Assembly (NCBI GenBank): GCA_013399305.1
Contig: VXAI01000302.1
Location: forward strand, 69,797 to 133,796
Direction: 5' to 3'
DNA: 64,000 nucleotides
DNA from: Rostratula benghalensis
Taxonomy: Eukaryota; Chordata; Aves; Charadriiformes; Rostratulidae
Within the stretch, counting starts at the first letter, position 1. Each line of letters begins with the position of its first letter. The notes under the pieces are model-generated. The model did no database searches. It worked only from the letters and a program-made list of their open reading frames with translations, and was not told the origin of the DNA. A program made the position numbers and the translations under genes. This document shows, piece by piece, positions 11,212 through 24,502 of this stretch.

Positions 11212-14200
11212 TGTTGGATTGATCCTGATTTATTTATTTTATTTTTTTTTTAGATATATAATTTCAGTATTTCAGTTGAATAGTTACCATTTCATTATCT
11301 GTTTTGTAACACAGTGATGTGTTCTTCCATTAAAAAATGGGGTTGTTAGATTTCTCTGCCTGAACTACACTGAAAATCACCTGAATTAGAAAGAGGAACC
11401 TGCAGTATATGATTACTTTTTTGCTATACTGCTAGGCAAATTATTATGATGCTTACTGAAAGAGGCTTGAAATTTTGATTTTTGAATTATTTGTTGCTGT
11501 GTACTTACAGAAGTTAAAATTAACTAACTGACCAGGGGAGGTTCAACTGAGTTGTCCTTGTGCTTGATAGAATAGTTAAAAATTCTTCCCAAACACTTAA
11601 GCTTTGGAGACCATGACACCATTAAGAATGCTTGAGAATAAGGCTACTTTGCACTTGAAAGCTGTGATCGCTGCAGATATAGTTTTTCCTGTGTTTTTTT
11701 TTTTTTTTAAGTAGCTAAAAAAATCAGTGACAACACGATGGCTTGGCTTTCTTAAAACATATATGGGATCTTATATTATTTTGCCCTGTATTACTAGCAT
11801 TTTTTCTGACAATGTTGTTACTCATGGAAACTAGAAGAAATTGGCCAACTGCAATTTCTGCTTTTGCTTAACTGAACCTTCAGTGAATGGTGAGGGCACC
11901 CTTCCTCCTCAGTCCTCAGGGAGAATTTGAGTTCCCAGCTACTTTTCAGAGGCACCAGCCTCTCTCTGTTGAAAAGACAGGAATGCTTAGGAAATATTAG
12001 CGTGGCCATAAAGTCTAATATGAAAAGTACAGTCGCTGTTCTTATAAGTAGTCCAAAAGCTCTTTCGGTTTCTGTGCAAAGCCCATAGAAAATTTCAGTA
12101 TGTTTTGGACTTGGTCTAAGAGTGAGATAGTAAAACACTGTTTAGCATGCTTTCCTCTTTAGTTACAGTCTGACTGCATGCTTTTAATGTCTTATTCTGG
12201 ACAGATCAAGCCACTTAATTGCAAATTTGCATTTAGACTTTCATTTGCTCAGATAGACTCCTCTGTTGCTCTGTGCATCCACCTCTATTGTGAATTATAG
12301 TACTTTTTATGCCTTTTGAAACTATTAAGTGGTAGATTTTCCATCCTTTCTCTTTGGAATACATGCCTTCTATAATAATTTTAAAACTCTGGCATGTGGT
12401 AATTTAGAAGTTTTGAAATGCCTGTTTACTATGCTAAATTTCTGCCAAAAAGAAATTATTGTCTATTTATATCATAAAGGGAAGCTCTATCCACCAGTAA
12501 ATAACTCATGCAAAAGGTTTCAGAACACCTCTTCAAGGGTGGCTTCCATCTTTTAATAAACTTCTGTTGGAAAATGTAATTAGAATGATTCACAGTTTGT
12601 GTTGCTTCCTTCAAAAAACAAACAAAGCCTGTTCATCACAATTCTATTATTTTATTTTTTTTTTGGTACTTTATTATTAAAGACCAGCTTCTCTAATTAG
12701 TTAGAAGTAAAGCTGATGTTGAATGCTGTGCCATTTTGCTCTTTATGGCCATCTGATTAATTGCTGTGAGTGTGATACCAATGTAGGTATGTAGGTTAAG
12801 TACAGCATTCATTTCAAAAAGATGCATTTAAAATGTGCCTCTTTTTTATTCTCACAACTACTGAAATATTAAAAATACCCCCAAACTTAAAAAAAATAAT
12901 ATTTCTTTTATATCTTACTTGTGACTTGTAAGGCAAAGACCTGGAGATCACTTCACTTTAAAAGGGAAGCCAGAAAGAGAAAATTACTTTTTTTCTAACA
13001 TAACTGTAAATAAATTCTTTCTACAAATCCTTGTTGTTCTGAAGAAAGTGAGAAAAACACTACATTTAAATTTATTCAGTGAGTTTTATTTCTGTAGGCT
13101 TATATAAACAACGTAGTCATTGCATGTTCCCATAAGTAAGGTATTATTTGGTTTCAATAGTTATGGTAGTATCTAATTGGAATTATATCACTTGCAAAGG
13201 TTTTGATTGCTTGTGGAACTGTTAATCAATCACGTTTTGGCTTTAAAAATAACTAAACATGTAGAATATTCACTTTGAGATACCAAAAGAAAAGAAACAT
13301 TCAGCTTGAAGTGATGTCTTTTTTTTTTTTTTTTAATAGTAAAAGCTTTGATTCCATTTCAGTTAGAAAAACTATGGGTTTGTTGGTGAACATAGTTCCT
13401 GTAAATACTGGAAAATAATTATAATTTTTACTAATTCTGACTAGTACAAAGCCCCTTCAGTCTAAAAACCGTTGAAGTTAATCACCCTTATACGAACCAA
13501 AGCTCTGACAAATAAATATTAAATGGTGTATTATTTCCTGAGTCAAAACATGAGATACTCAACATACTCTTAGTAATTCATGCAGTCAGCCAATAAAAAT
13601 GAATAGGAAAATTTGTGCTTGAATACTCTGAAAATATCACTGTGCTATGGAGAAGCTCTTAATCATTCCAGCACAGTCCTTATGCTACAGTTACTCCATG
13701 TGTTGTTCTTCTGTTTGGAGGATTGTGAGAGCCGGCAAAATGTCCTGTTTATGATTGTGATGATCTCCCTGGTTTAGAATACCAGGCAAAATATAATTTT
13801 GAAATTGTATTTAACCTTGCATCAGAACTTTAACAAGGTAGTGGCTTGGTTACCACTACTTTTTCAATTTTAAGTTGGTTTTTGCCAGGTTTAGTAACAA
13901 GAACAGGAAAATGCTGTACAATTACTAGAAACTCACTCTGTCAGTAGAGCTGTAAACCTTAGTGAATCATTCTGGTTAGCATTGTTTTTTTGGATTTGTG
14001 ATACATCTTTAATCCACATTTATGAGTTATGAGTTATGTCAAGAGCTAGATGAGGTCCCTTACTGTCATAGAGGAATAAAAATCCTTTCTGCTGTCAAAG
14101 ATGTGTGAAAATCAGCGAGTTTTGCACTCATGCTCTAGAAACTGGTAAACCACTGCAATTTTGTTCTGTGGGGTTGGTATTTCCCTTGCAATAAGCAGCC

Positions 14201-14369
14201 TTTGCAATTTAACATGACTGGTGCAGTCATGCCATGGAGAAGACGATAGGCATGTGCTATTGTTGTTTCAAAAATTCTCTCTCAAAATACTGGGGTGTAT
14301 GTTGCATTGCAGGACATTTCTTCATCTGCTTAAAATTAGAAGATGCAAAACAGACTCCTATTAGATCTT
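11212..14369. other. intronic stretch, no gene seen
   Basis: AT-rich unique-looking intron with T-runs near 11240, 11695, 12655 and 13320. I found no coding potential beyond short chance frames. Confidence 0.55.
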
Positions 14370-14751
14370 GTTCAACCCAGAGAAGGCTCTGTGGAGACCA
14401 GAGTAGCCCTTCAGTACCTAAAAGAGGCCTACACTAAGGAAGGGGAGGGACTATTTATCAGGGAGTGTAGTGATAGGATGGGGGGGTAATGGCTCTGAAA
14501 TGAAAGAGGGTAAATTTAGATTAGATCCTAGGAAGAAATTCTTTACTCTGGGTGTGGAAACTTCTTTACTCTGACAGTGGAACAGGTTTCCCAGAGAAGC
14601 TGTGGATGACCTGTCCCTGAAAGTGTTTGAGACCCCCAGAATGAGGCTTTGAGCAAACTGGTATCCTGGGAGGTGTCCCAGCCCATGGCAGGGAGGTTAG
14701 AACTAGATGGTCTTTACGGTTCCTTCCAAATCTAACCATACTGTCATTCAT
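14370..14751 (+). mobile_element. CR1 LINE, degraded 3' end
   Basis: A diverged CR1 3' end. It starts within TTCAACCCAGAGAAGGCTCT and passes through GGGAGGGACTATTTATCAGG, GAAATTCTTTACTCTGGGTG, CCCATGGCAGGGAGGTTAGA and TTCCTTCCAAATCTAACCAT. A short internal near-duplication of the TTCTTTACTCTG segment (around 14540-14575) is present. The frame is broken many times, so it is an old inactive copy. Confidence 0.85.
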
Positions 14752-16927
14752 ACAAAGTAATCTCATGTTGACTTTTGCACAGTGCATGTAGCAGTGTCGT
14801 GCAAATGGAGCATCAACAGCAATTCTCCCTGCCTATATTGAGTACCTGGACTTTGCTCTGCCCACAAATCAATCTGCAGCCTGCTCAAAAATGTGGAATT
14901 TCCCTCCAGTGAAAGTGGCTTCTAGTCCAACATTCTAAAAGACAAATAATTTTAAGGAGTGATATTCTCTCAACGTCAGGGACACTGGTACCCTTCTCCG
15001 AGCTCCCAGGAGTCAATGCCGTTATAGTCAGCTGGGCTTTTCTCCACCCGCTGCTGGAGAAACTGCAGGAGGCTGTTAGCTAAGGATGTCTTTCCTAACC
15101 CCTTTTCTCAGTAGTTACTGACAATTTCCTCTCTTCCCTCTTTCCATCTGCTTGTTTGGGCAAGAGACAAGTAGAAAAGATATTTGGAAAAAAAACCCCA
15201 ACCAAACTTTAAAAAAAATAATTCTGTGCTTTTGGATGCAGTTACTATTTGGTAATACATAAGACAGCTTGATTTTTAAAACTCCGGGTTGCAAGTTCTT
15301 ATCTTTCTTAATGAATTCCAGAGGTTTCACACCTCTAAACTTGTATGGCAGTTTTTGAAGTTTTGTCCTCTGAATAACTACTCAGTTATTGATATGAAAT
15401 GAATTGCATGACCAAATGTTGAGTTAAGGTATTAACACTTCAACAGCTAATTTCCCTTTCATTTACCTTAATTTGCCTTGCTTTTTATTTTCTTCCAATT
15501 ATCACAGACTCTCAATTTCTAATATAAAACAGGAATAAATCCAACTTTTCAGTAAAATCCAATAATTAAGTTCTCTTTGAATAAAAAACCTTCAAACAAG
15601 GTAGAATTGTTTTTGTGGAAGACAAGACCCTTCGAGAAAAAAAATAGGTTTAACTCAAAGACTAGTCTTTCCTCAGTGAATCCCGATGCTAAATCTTGCA
15701 GAAAAGGAACGAACAAAAATTCCCGCCCCTTTTTGTAATGCCTATAATGGCTGAGATGCCCATCAAAGCTTACAAAGTTTGCCTCTGCCTCTTTGATAAC
15801 TTCCTGGATTGCAGTACAGCAATGCTAACAGTGACTTCTGGTAGATTCATTCATTTGAACAATATGCAATAATTTTAGCTTTCCATAGTAAAAGTTGTTT
15901 GTTCAAGACAATATGATTGGATTGCTAGACATTATTTGCTAATTTTAAAGTCTTTTAAAATATCTTGCCTGTTCATTTCCTGCAGTTAGGTTTTATCATA
16001 CTGTTCTGCTGTCACAAAATTATTACTGTCCTGTAGCAGATTCATCCAGTGGAAAGATGCGAAGAAATTATTTCCACTACCACTGTAATAGTTTTAAAAC
16101 ATGAACATTTCAGATGCATTGATTCTTCTAGTGCTGCTAACACTGAGGGACAAACTCCATCTGATATCAGAAGTTCAGTACTCCTACCACCAGACTTTGG
16201 TCCGAGAAATGAGTCATAGTGCTTGCAACTACTCTGTTTTGGAATGGCAGCTCTAAATCCTAACAAGACACAACAGATGCATTTGAGGAGCAACTCAGAG
16301 GCACTCAGGAACTGTCTTACAGCAGCACAAGCACAATGTTAAGTAACATAAACTGTAGAAGAGCTAACACCAGTATTATCAAGTTGGTTGACGGGTATGT
16401 CAAGCAAATGCTTATTCTCCCCCTCCCCTAGAGACACTGCCTAAACGCCTATTGACTTTTGCAAAGTCTGTTTTTTAAGGGTCACAGTATGACTAAAAAT
16501 TAAATTAAGGAAAAGTTGACTTCTCTCTGAATACTTTCATCTGCAGTGGCTTAACCTGCGATTAAAATGCTGTGGCGGCATAGCCAGTGGCATTCAGCTA
16601 GCTGCCTATTAAGGAGGTGCTGCAAATGCTAAAGTGCCTGGACTCTCATTAGCAGCATTTGTAATGAACCACAGGATCTTTCCCTGTTTTCTCTCGTGTT
16701 GCATTGTAAATATTGTTCAAAGGAACAGCATGATATAACAGCTGAAGCTGAAGAGTCCTACTAGCTTGTTTGACTTGCAAATGCTTAATTATTCAGACGG
16801 ATTTTCAATTTAAAAACTAAGAAAAAAACCCTACAATGCCAAGTCCATCACTCTGGAATTAGCTCATTAGTTTGTTTGTTTATTAACTTCAGTTCAGAAC
16901 TCTGTTACTGTGATGATATCAAATGCT

Positions 16928-16967
16928 TATATGTATATGTGTATATATATATAAAAATATATATATA
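16928..16967. repeat. AT/GT-type microsatellite
   Basis: TATATGTATATGTGTATATA is followed by further TA repeats broken by an AAAAA. A variable-length tract is likely. Confidence 0.85.
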
Positions 16968-17618
16968 GTAACCTATATGCTAATTGATGCTTTGTCAGGA
17001 TAAACATTGAGACCTCAAATGCTTATTTTCTTCTTTATCTGTGAAAGGAGGCCAGCAGTATACTTGGCGTAGTCTATGAGGTGCCTAAATACAGTATACC
17101 TCACCTATATGGTAAGTCAACTAATTTGGACAAGTCAGTTTATTCCTCTTATCATATATACAATACTAATCAGTCTTGGAAAAGGAACAAAAAGGGAATT
17201 GACTGGCTAAATTGCTTTATTTACAGAAATGGAATGCAATTTACAATTATTATCTGTGATATATTCCCTATAATTTGATAAAACTAATTTAGATGTTGAG
17301 GATGCAATGATTTTTGCCCCTCTTCCCTTCTTTGATATCTGACTTCTTTGAATGCTTTTAATACTTTTAATACATTCAATACTTGAAAAATACCTTATTT
17401 AACATAAAAACATATCAACATAGAAAACAGGTATCTTTAAAATAGCCTCTCGATATATCTAGTAACCATACCTACTTATTTTCGGTTTGAGAGAGGATTC
17501 TTAATATGAAGTTAAGGGCAACAAAAAGAGGGCAAATGACAGTTGGTAGTTTTTCTCACAGAGGAAGAACTTATAACTTTATTTGGTTTTTTTACCTATG
17601 TAATTTCAATTTGGCAGA

Positions 17619-17640
17619 GTTGCATGTATGTTGCATGTAT
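17619..17640. repeat. 11-bp tandem duplication
   Basis: GTTGCATGTAT occurs twice in direct succession and is followed by a T-run. Confidence 0.8.
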
Positions 17641-17745
17641 GTTTTTTTGCTTTCATTCCTCTTACAGCTGAGAATGGACTGCTAAAAGAAATTTTCAGTA
17701 ACTGCTTGTAATGCATTCTGCTGAAAACTTCACTAGTAACTTTTA

Positions 17746-18647
17746 TAGAATCATAGTATGGTTTTGGTTAGAATGGACCTTGAAGATCATTTAGTTCTAA
17801 CCTCCTGACACACCTCCCACTAGAACAGGTTGCTCAAAGCCCCATCCAGCCTAGTCTTGAACACTTCTAGGGATGGGGCATCCACAACTTCTCTGGCAAC
17901 CTATGTCAGTGCCTCACCACCCTCTGAGTAAAGAATATCTAATCTACAACTACCCTCTCCTAGTTTAAAACTTTTACCCCTCATCCTGTCACTACACTCG
18001 CTGATAAAGAGTCCCTCCCCATCTTTCCTGTAGGTCCCCATTACGTACTGGAAGGCTGCTATATGGTCTCCCAGGAGCCTTCTCTTCTCCAGGCTGAACA
18101 ACCTCAACTCTCTCAGCCTGCCTTCACAGGAGAGGTGCTCCAGCCCCCTGATCATCTTTGTGGCCCTCCTCTGGCCTTGCTCCAACAGGTCCATGTTCTT
18201 CTTATATCCCTCATCTACTGATGCTGTAGCACCATCGTAGAAGGCCACCAAATTTGTCAGGCATGATTTGGCCTTGGTGAAGCCGTGTTGGCTGTCACCA
18301 ATCACCTCCTTATTTACAATGTGCCTTAGAAGAGATTCCAGGAGGATTTGCTCCATGGTTTTGCCAGGCACAGAGATGAGACTGACTGGCCTGTAGTTCC
18401 CCAGGTCTTCATTTTATTCCCTTTTTGAAGGTGGAGGTTATGTTTTCCCTTTTCTATTCAGTGGGAACTTCACCAGACTGTCATGTTTTTTCAGATACTA
18501 TGGTTTAGCAACTTCATCTGCCATCTCCCTCAGGACCCATGGATACATTTCATCAGGTCCCATGGGCTTGTGCACCCTCAGGTTCCTTAGATGATCTTGA
18601 ACTTGATTTTCTCCTACAGCGGGTGATTCTTCATTCTCAGAGCCCCC
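17746..18647 (-). mobile_element. CR1 LINE with internal deletion of the RT core
   Basis: A reverse-oriented CR1 copy. The 3' tail is at the low coordinates (reverse complement of CATAGTATGGTTTTGGTTAG) and the 5' break is near 18647. Reading the - strand, the part from 18647 to about 18206 encodes the N-terminal reverse transcriptase region ([13 protein letters not shown] words, then [20 protein letters not shown] and [20 protein letters not shown]). At about 18200 it jumps straight to the C-terminal segment ([20 protein letters not shown]). The PQG and FADD catalytic motifs, which lie between these parts in the copy at 46578-47766, are missing. Comparing the two copies gives a loss of about 0.69 kb. 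The frame is open from 18371 to 17901 across the junction, but the product could not be catalytic. Confidence 0.92.
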
Positions 18648-21600
18648 GTTTTTTTGTCTTTTGTGCTTTTAAGATAAACATAAAAAGAATAAATACAAAG
18701 GGGAATATGTGTGTATATAAAAATGTACAAAGACATACCTGGTTGTATAGTATATATAGTTTAATTTTTAGATATGAGAACATGTTCTTATCCTTGTAAA
18801 CTACATCAGAAGTCTGTAGCTATCCACCATATATATACAAGAATATATATCCACTATCTAAACTCTGCTTGAGCATCACTAACTTTTCCTTTCAAGACAT
18901 TTGATCAGGATGCCAAGTTGTCATTGACTAATACGCAGCAATGAAGAGCAGTAGCATTTTGTTTTCTTAAAACTTAAGACGCATGCATCCCCACAATGTT
19001 TAGATTAAGAAAGTCCATCCAGAACTTATCTGCAACCAAGGTCTGTTGCTATCTCTTAATTTCTCCTTGGCTTAAAAAAACTACCATACTGCAAATAAAT
19101 GAAATTCCTTGCTTATTTAAACTATATGACAAGATTTTGTGTGGTCATACTCATGAGGCAGCTTGTGTTGATGACAAATTAAAAATGAATGATTTCTTTT
19201 TAAGTATAGAAATTTGAATTCCTCCCCCCCCCCCCCCCAACTTTCTTAGAAATGTAGTAAAGAAGCTTTATCTTTTCATTTTGCAAATGGAAATGCAATT
19301 TTTCTACATCCCATATAAATTCACTTTAATGATCACTGAATTCATGGAAATTAAGGTTTAAAAATTTCCTATGTTTTTAGTAAAAAAATGTTTTATTTGA
19401 GTTATATAGGAAAAGAAATACCCACAGTAGACACCTATTTGTAAGAAGATATAAAAGCTGTCAGTAAATTATTTGTCAAGCTGTGAACTGCCACTTAGAA
19501 TATTTCCTGTTTCATGGGGTTTTATTGGTTTATTTGTTGGGGTTTTTTTTACATTTGGGCAGAATTAGTGCGCATGCAATTTTGCTTTTTCTTCCCCTTT
19601 CTGTTTTGCTCTGTCCTTTTCATATATGTTAATAGGCAAAGAGGGAAGAGAGACTAAGGGAAAAACAGAAAACCTTTCATCACTTTTACTACTGAAGTGT
19701 TAAATGCTAGAATATCATCTAACAGTATCTATTTAAGAATCTTTAATTGACTTAATTTACATAACGTGCAGTGCAGCAGACTGTGTTTTGCTGCATCAAT
19801 ATCTAGTGCCCGTTTGGCAGTCTGTTGTCATTGTCAGCCCTGTATTCCCATCTGAGTTTTAGACAGCTCTGTCACAAACAGAGCTTCAGTGCTTTTGTTG
19901 CTGGTAGCAATGGTGTTGCCCCAAAGCTGTCTCTGATATTCATAATGCTCTTTTTTTTTTTTTTTCAAACACAAGCAATGCCATTAGTTCAGAAAACCCA
20001 TGACCTGAGTTTCTGTAGGCACCCTTTTGAAGGGGACTTTTTTACAGATTGCTTCTTATATTTTGTGTGTGTGAACGTGAGTGTCTGTAGGTGAATATGC
20101 TGTTCATTCTGAATTTTACATCAGGTCAGCAATGTTAAGAATGTGAAAGGCAGGTTACTTCTTGATTATTTGTATAATATCAATGATATTCACATTTTTT
20201 AATTCAGCCAGAAGTCTGCCTATGTGAAACTCAATGCATCTTTGCACACTTGGTACTCATCTGCCTGCGGCAACTTTTAGATGTAAGGAATGGTTTAACA
20301 GACAATATTTATGCTGTGTTAACTCCTCAGGTTAAAGCTCCCCAGGTGCTTCCTTGCATTTTAGCTTAGTGGTGTTCCAACACACTAAAACATAGCAAAC
20401 AAAAGACAAAATCTGCCCAAAAGAATCCTGGGGCAGAGTAACGGCCCTCATAGGTGGTGTGTTCTACAGTAGCTCATTGGGGGTACTCATTTGTTGGCAA
20501 ATTTGAAGTACAGGGACGTATCTATGAGAAGAATCCAGAGTGCCCTGTCTTGAGAGCTATTCTGTAGGAATATCTTTCCTTGAAATTACTGCATATAGTA
20601 TCAACATTCATTCGATTCAATTGAAAAGCTCCTTATTACTTTAGTGGGACTAGAATCAGTCCTTCACATCTTCTCAGATGGGAACTTAGTGCTTGTAGAG
20701 CCAGTGATTTCAGCAGAAAATTCTGTAAGCTTTCTTTTTGGAGTTAATCTGTGGGTTTGGGACATACAGATCTTTTGGGGCATGTGATCTTATGTCACCT
20801 CACAGGACAAAGGTCTAAATCAAAGTAATGATTATTTAAAAAGAAAAAAAACACTTTCTACATAAAATTCAGATCTGCATTTCAGAGTGAAATTTCCAGG
20901 GAAGCAAGTGTCTTCTTTTCTATGGGATAGATAGTGTGTTTGTAGTTGAGGAGGAGCATAATTTATTTATATGTCTTCCTTTACTTGTTCCTTTGACCAA
21001 AAATTCATGTCTACTTTGTTTTTGAAATTGCATTTATACTTTTGCAATACCTTTGGAAGAAATGCCACTCAGCCTCAGCACTTCTGCAACAATGTTAAGG
21101 AAAATAGATGGAAAAATTCATTTGTACTGAACAAAATAAGGAGAAAGACTGCTGTGTTCCATAGATACACAGTTGTTTTAAATGCTTCCCTTTTCAAAAG
21201 TTAATTACGTGATTGCTGCATTACTTAAGAGCTGAGAAGAACATATCTATAATGAGCAGAATTTGAATTGATTTTTAATGCATCTTTTTTAGCTCTCCCT
21301 GTGGCTAAGAGTGCTTATTGAGGTCTTCATTTACAATAGATTACTGCTACTTTTTTTTAAGTACTTTCCCACTCTCCATAATTGATGTATTAGTATATCC
21401 CCTAAGCATATTTTCTTGTTCGTCTTTACTCCATTAATGGTCATTAGATCATAAAGAAAAAAAATATTCACGTCACTACTTACTGCAAGAAAGCTGCTAT
21501 TATCTGTCAAATATAGATTAACTTTGCCTTCAGGTATATTTTTAATGGCCTTTTAAATATAGCCCTTAACAACTGTAACACACAGTAATAGATGCAGAAC

Positions 21601-22868
21601 TTTCTTCATCAGGGGGAAGTATATCTTAATTAGTTGTCAGCCTTCAGAATTTTTTGCTCAGCTTATGCTTTTAGCTGTGAAAGATTTTTATCCATGGTTA
21701 TCTGAATTCATGACACAGTTGCAATGCAGGTTAAAATCAGGGAGACTTTATTACTTACTATAGGTGTTTTAATAGGTTTTAATTAAAATGTCAAAGATCA
21801 TATTCTGTATATATTTCTTAATCAAAGAGCAGTGGAGGACATGAGTTAGTAAAGATAGGAAATAATCCAATAAGTTGCATTTTGCAAAGAGGTCTTCAAT
21901 CATGAAACAAACCCAAATTTTTATTATCAGAAATTTAGTTTTGCAGAGTGGTGTATGTTTCCCTTATTCACTGTAGTGCCTCATTGCTTTCTCCACTGCT
22001 CTTTTCTTCCAAGGGAGAAAAAAGAAAATCTTTCAGATGGTGAAAGTAATTTTCAAAGGACTTCAGGAAACACAAAGGACACTTTTGTTCTATTTTATGA
22101 CTGAGGACTAACAGATTTAAAATACATAAAATATATGAAGCAGCATAATTCTTGCCAGTAATGGTCATGTTTGCTATCCACCAAACTCGATCAACTTTTC
22201 TAAGGAAATATGGTACTAATGATTGATTAATTTTATCAGGAGCTATTGCAGTCAAATTTATTTTGTTGATTAGTTCATTATTAATGCTGTTATGGATCCA
22301 AAGTCACAGCGTTCACAGAAAACCAGAAAAGTACCAGTATTGGGTAGTTTTGATTGTTACTGACAGTGAGGTCTCTCCATCAGTGCTTGGTTCTGGGTCA
22401 TTTTTCTGACTGCCCTGCTATTACTGAAGTAATTTAAGATTTGGCCGTCATTCAGAATTGTAATGAAAAGCTTTGGGACAGTCCAGTTTATGTTTATTTT
22501 ATTAGGTTTTTTAATTATGTTGTTAATTTCTGTAACACTTAAAGTCTTGCAAGAGAAAATTCCTTTTCTTAAGAAATCTGATGTGCTATAATGGCATGCT
22601 ATGATTTTATTTACAGGAATTAGCAAAATGAGTTGATATGTCATCCATTTCAAAAGAATTAGTTTTTAGTAAAGACTTCATAGAAAGGTTAGAGAAAATG
22701 GTTGTTTCAATTTTATAAACCGAGATCATAGTCAGCATCGTTGTAAAATACCTTATTTTAATACCAAGTTTGCGTTTGGTTAGTTAGATTAAGGCTTTCA
22801 GAAAATTAGCTTTTAGTGTAACAATTCTTTGGCTTCAAAGCCTAAGAAAGTGCCTTTTTTTTTTTCAG
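18648..22868. other. intronic stretch, no gene seen
   Basis: AT-rich intron with a 15-C run (19224-19238) and T-runs near 19951. A small hairpin of 8-bp arms lies at 19865-19885 (AGCTCTGT, five-base loop, ACAGAGCT). No exon is recognised. Confidence 0.5.
19224..19238. repeat. poly-C run, 15 bases
   Basis: An uninterrupted run of 15 C, G-rich on the - strand. It is probably length-variable and prone to sequencing error. Confidence 0.9.
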
Positions 22869-23007
22869 TAGTACTTTAGTTTTGCTAGCTGCAGTTGCCT
22901 ACCTGAGTTCCTCCAGGTTTCCAGGGTTGCCAGAGCTGCCCAGAGGAGCAGTTGAGTTCAGTTCAGGTGCTGACCTGATCTCAGCACTGCTGCCTTCTCC
23001 CAGTCTG
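22869..23007 (+). other. cryptic or alternative exon candidate
   Basis: A 139-base segment with strong splice-like edges. It is preceded by an 11-T pyrimidine tract and CAG (22866-22868) and followed by GTAAGG (23008). It is more GC-rich than its surroundings. One frame (skipping the first base) is open throughout; the frame dictated by the phase-0 end of the upstream SPON1 exon begins with TAG. Inclusion would therefore stop SPON1 translation at once. I recognise no protein in it. It may be a chance pseudo-exon. Confidence 0.2.
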
Positions 23008-24471
23008 GTAAGGAGGTGCTCTTCTCTACTTGACTTGATGTTTTGACATCTCACTCTGAAGTTTGGTGTGCTTTGTCATTGGACTGGGAACACAGACCCT
23101 GATATGCTTATAGGAAATGTTATTTATTCTTTCTATCCTTTTTGTTTGGCTGAAAACATTCTTACTGACACAGCCCTCACTTACTATGTAAAGCAGGTAA
23201 TTAGCTGATTACTTGTGCTCCACTTAGCAGCATGATTGGATATGTGTCACTCTCGGCAACGTGGCAGAATAATCTTCAGAAGAGGGCAGTTTACTCAGAA
23301 GGTGCTCCTCCACTGTCACCTTCAGTATACTGGAAACTCTTCTTCTTGCTCTCTGTTGGACTCCTTGAGTCCTGCTATCAGTGAGTGGCTGTTCTTTTGA
23401 TGGTATCAGACAATTACATCTGTGTGACCTAAGCCTGTCACTGTGTCCCTGCTTCCCCTCCTAACCAAAGGCTGTGACAGAGCTACAGTAAGTACCCTTG
23501 ATTGCCTCAGTGGAGCTCCACTGGAGACAAAGACTGGAATTCAATTAAAAAGAAATAATCAAGACAATTTGATCCCTTGACACTTACCTGTAAATGTTTT
23601 CTGCCAGCCTATATGCAGCACAATAGCTCTGTCATTTCTTAAGTATTTATTGTGCAAAGGACATTAGTTCTTAGGTATTTAGTCTTGCCTTTACTTTTCA
23701 TCTCATCTTTCCTTCTAATGTTCTGGTAATAGCACTGAAAAGCATTTTAGTAAACATTTATCAACTTTTCCTGAGATTATTTTTCAAGCTTCACTTAAAG
23801 AGCACCTCTCCTAGACTGCATGCCATTATTTGGTCCATTCTTCAGTACTTAATTTTAGAACTTTCCAGAATTTATAAAGTATATATTATTTTCTTTAAAT
23901 AACTGTTCAAATTAAGTGACAGAATAGAGTTGAAGGCCACGTAGTCATCCATAATGTTATATGAGAAAAATGTTCACCCTTTTTTTTGTTTGTTTAGTTC
24001 TGTGGAAGGTATAATAAACAAGCATGTAGGTCCCTTGTCAGTGTTTGTTGCTGCCTTCATGTCTTTTTAACATCTGTTTCATGAAGACCAGACTTTGTTT
24101 CAATTCTAGCATTGTTTTGGCCGGTGCATGCTGAAAAAAAATACTGTGAAGCATTGTTAAATTTACAAGTAAATTATACAAATTCCTATATACTTGTAAT
24201 ATGTTTTGACTGTCCAGATGTTAACTAAACCCCGTAACTTTTCTCATGTGCTGGTGACTCTAAAAAGAAACAAAAATTGCCTTATAAAAAACCCCAACTA
24301 ATAGCAGTTAAATCAATTGGGTTTTGTATCTGTATGTCATAGGTCTGTTATCTGTTTGATAAAGCAGGATAAATATCTTGTTCTTTACAGAAAATGTTAG
24401 ATCTGTGGGATCCTGTAAAGTTTTATTTTTCAGTAGCAGAAGAGATTGGACCTGGTCCATCTAATACAGTG

Positions 24472-24502
24472 CTGCCCGTGGGCTTGAAGCACCCACAGGC
24501 AG
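24472..24502. repeat. GC-rich inverted repeat, 11-bp arms
   Basis: CTGCCCGTGGG, a nine-base loop, then CCCACAGGCAG. The arms pair fully except for one C:A mismatch. The stem stands out in an AT-rich intron. The pairing does not extend further, so it is too short for a microRNA precursor. Confidence 0.7.

Larger units (their letters stand above)
14752..17745. other. intronic stretch, no gene seen
   Basis: Unique-looking intron. It contains an AT dinucleotide tract (16928-16967), an 11-bp direct repeat (17619-17640) and a moderately GC-balanced block around 16540-16700 rich in short palindromic words. No exon or RNA gene is recognised. Confidence 0.5.

Noticed and set aside
17901..18371. 156-codon minus-strand open frame as a host gene
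   Set aside because: It is CR1 ORF2 with an internal deletion, recognisable on both sides of the junction.
24472..24502. MicroRNA precursor
   Set aside because: The stem is only 11 bp and pairing does not continue outward.
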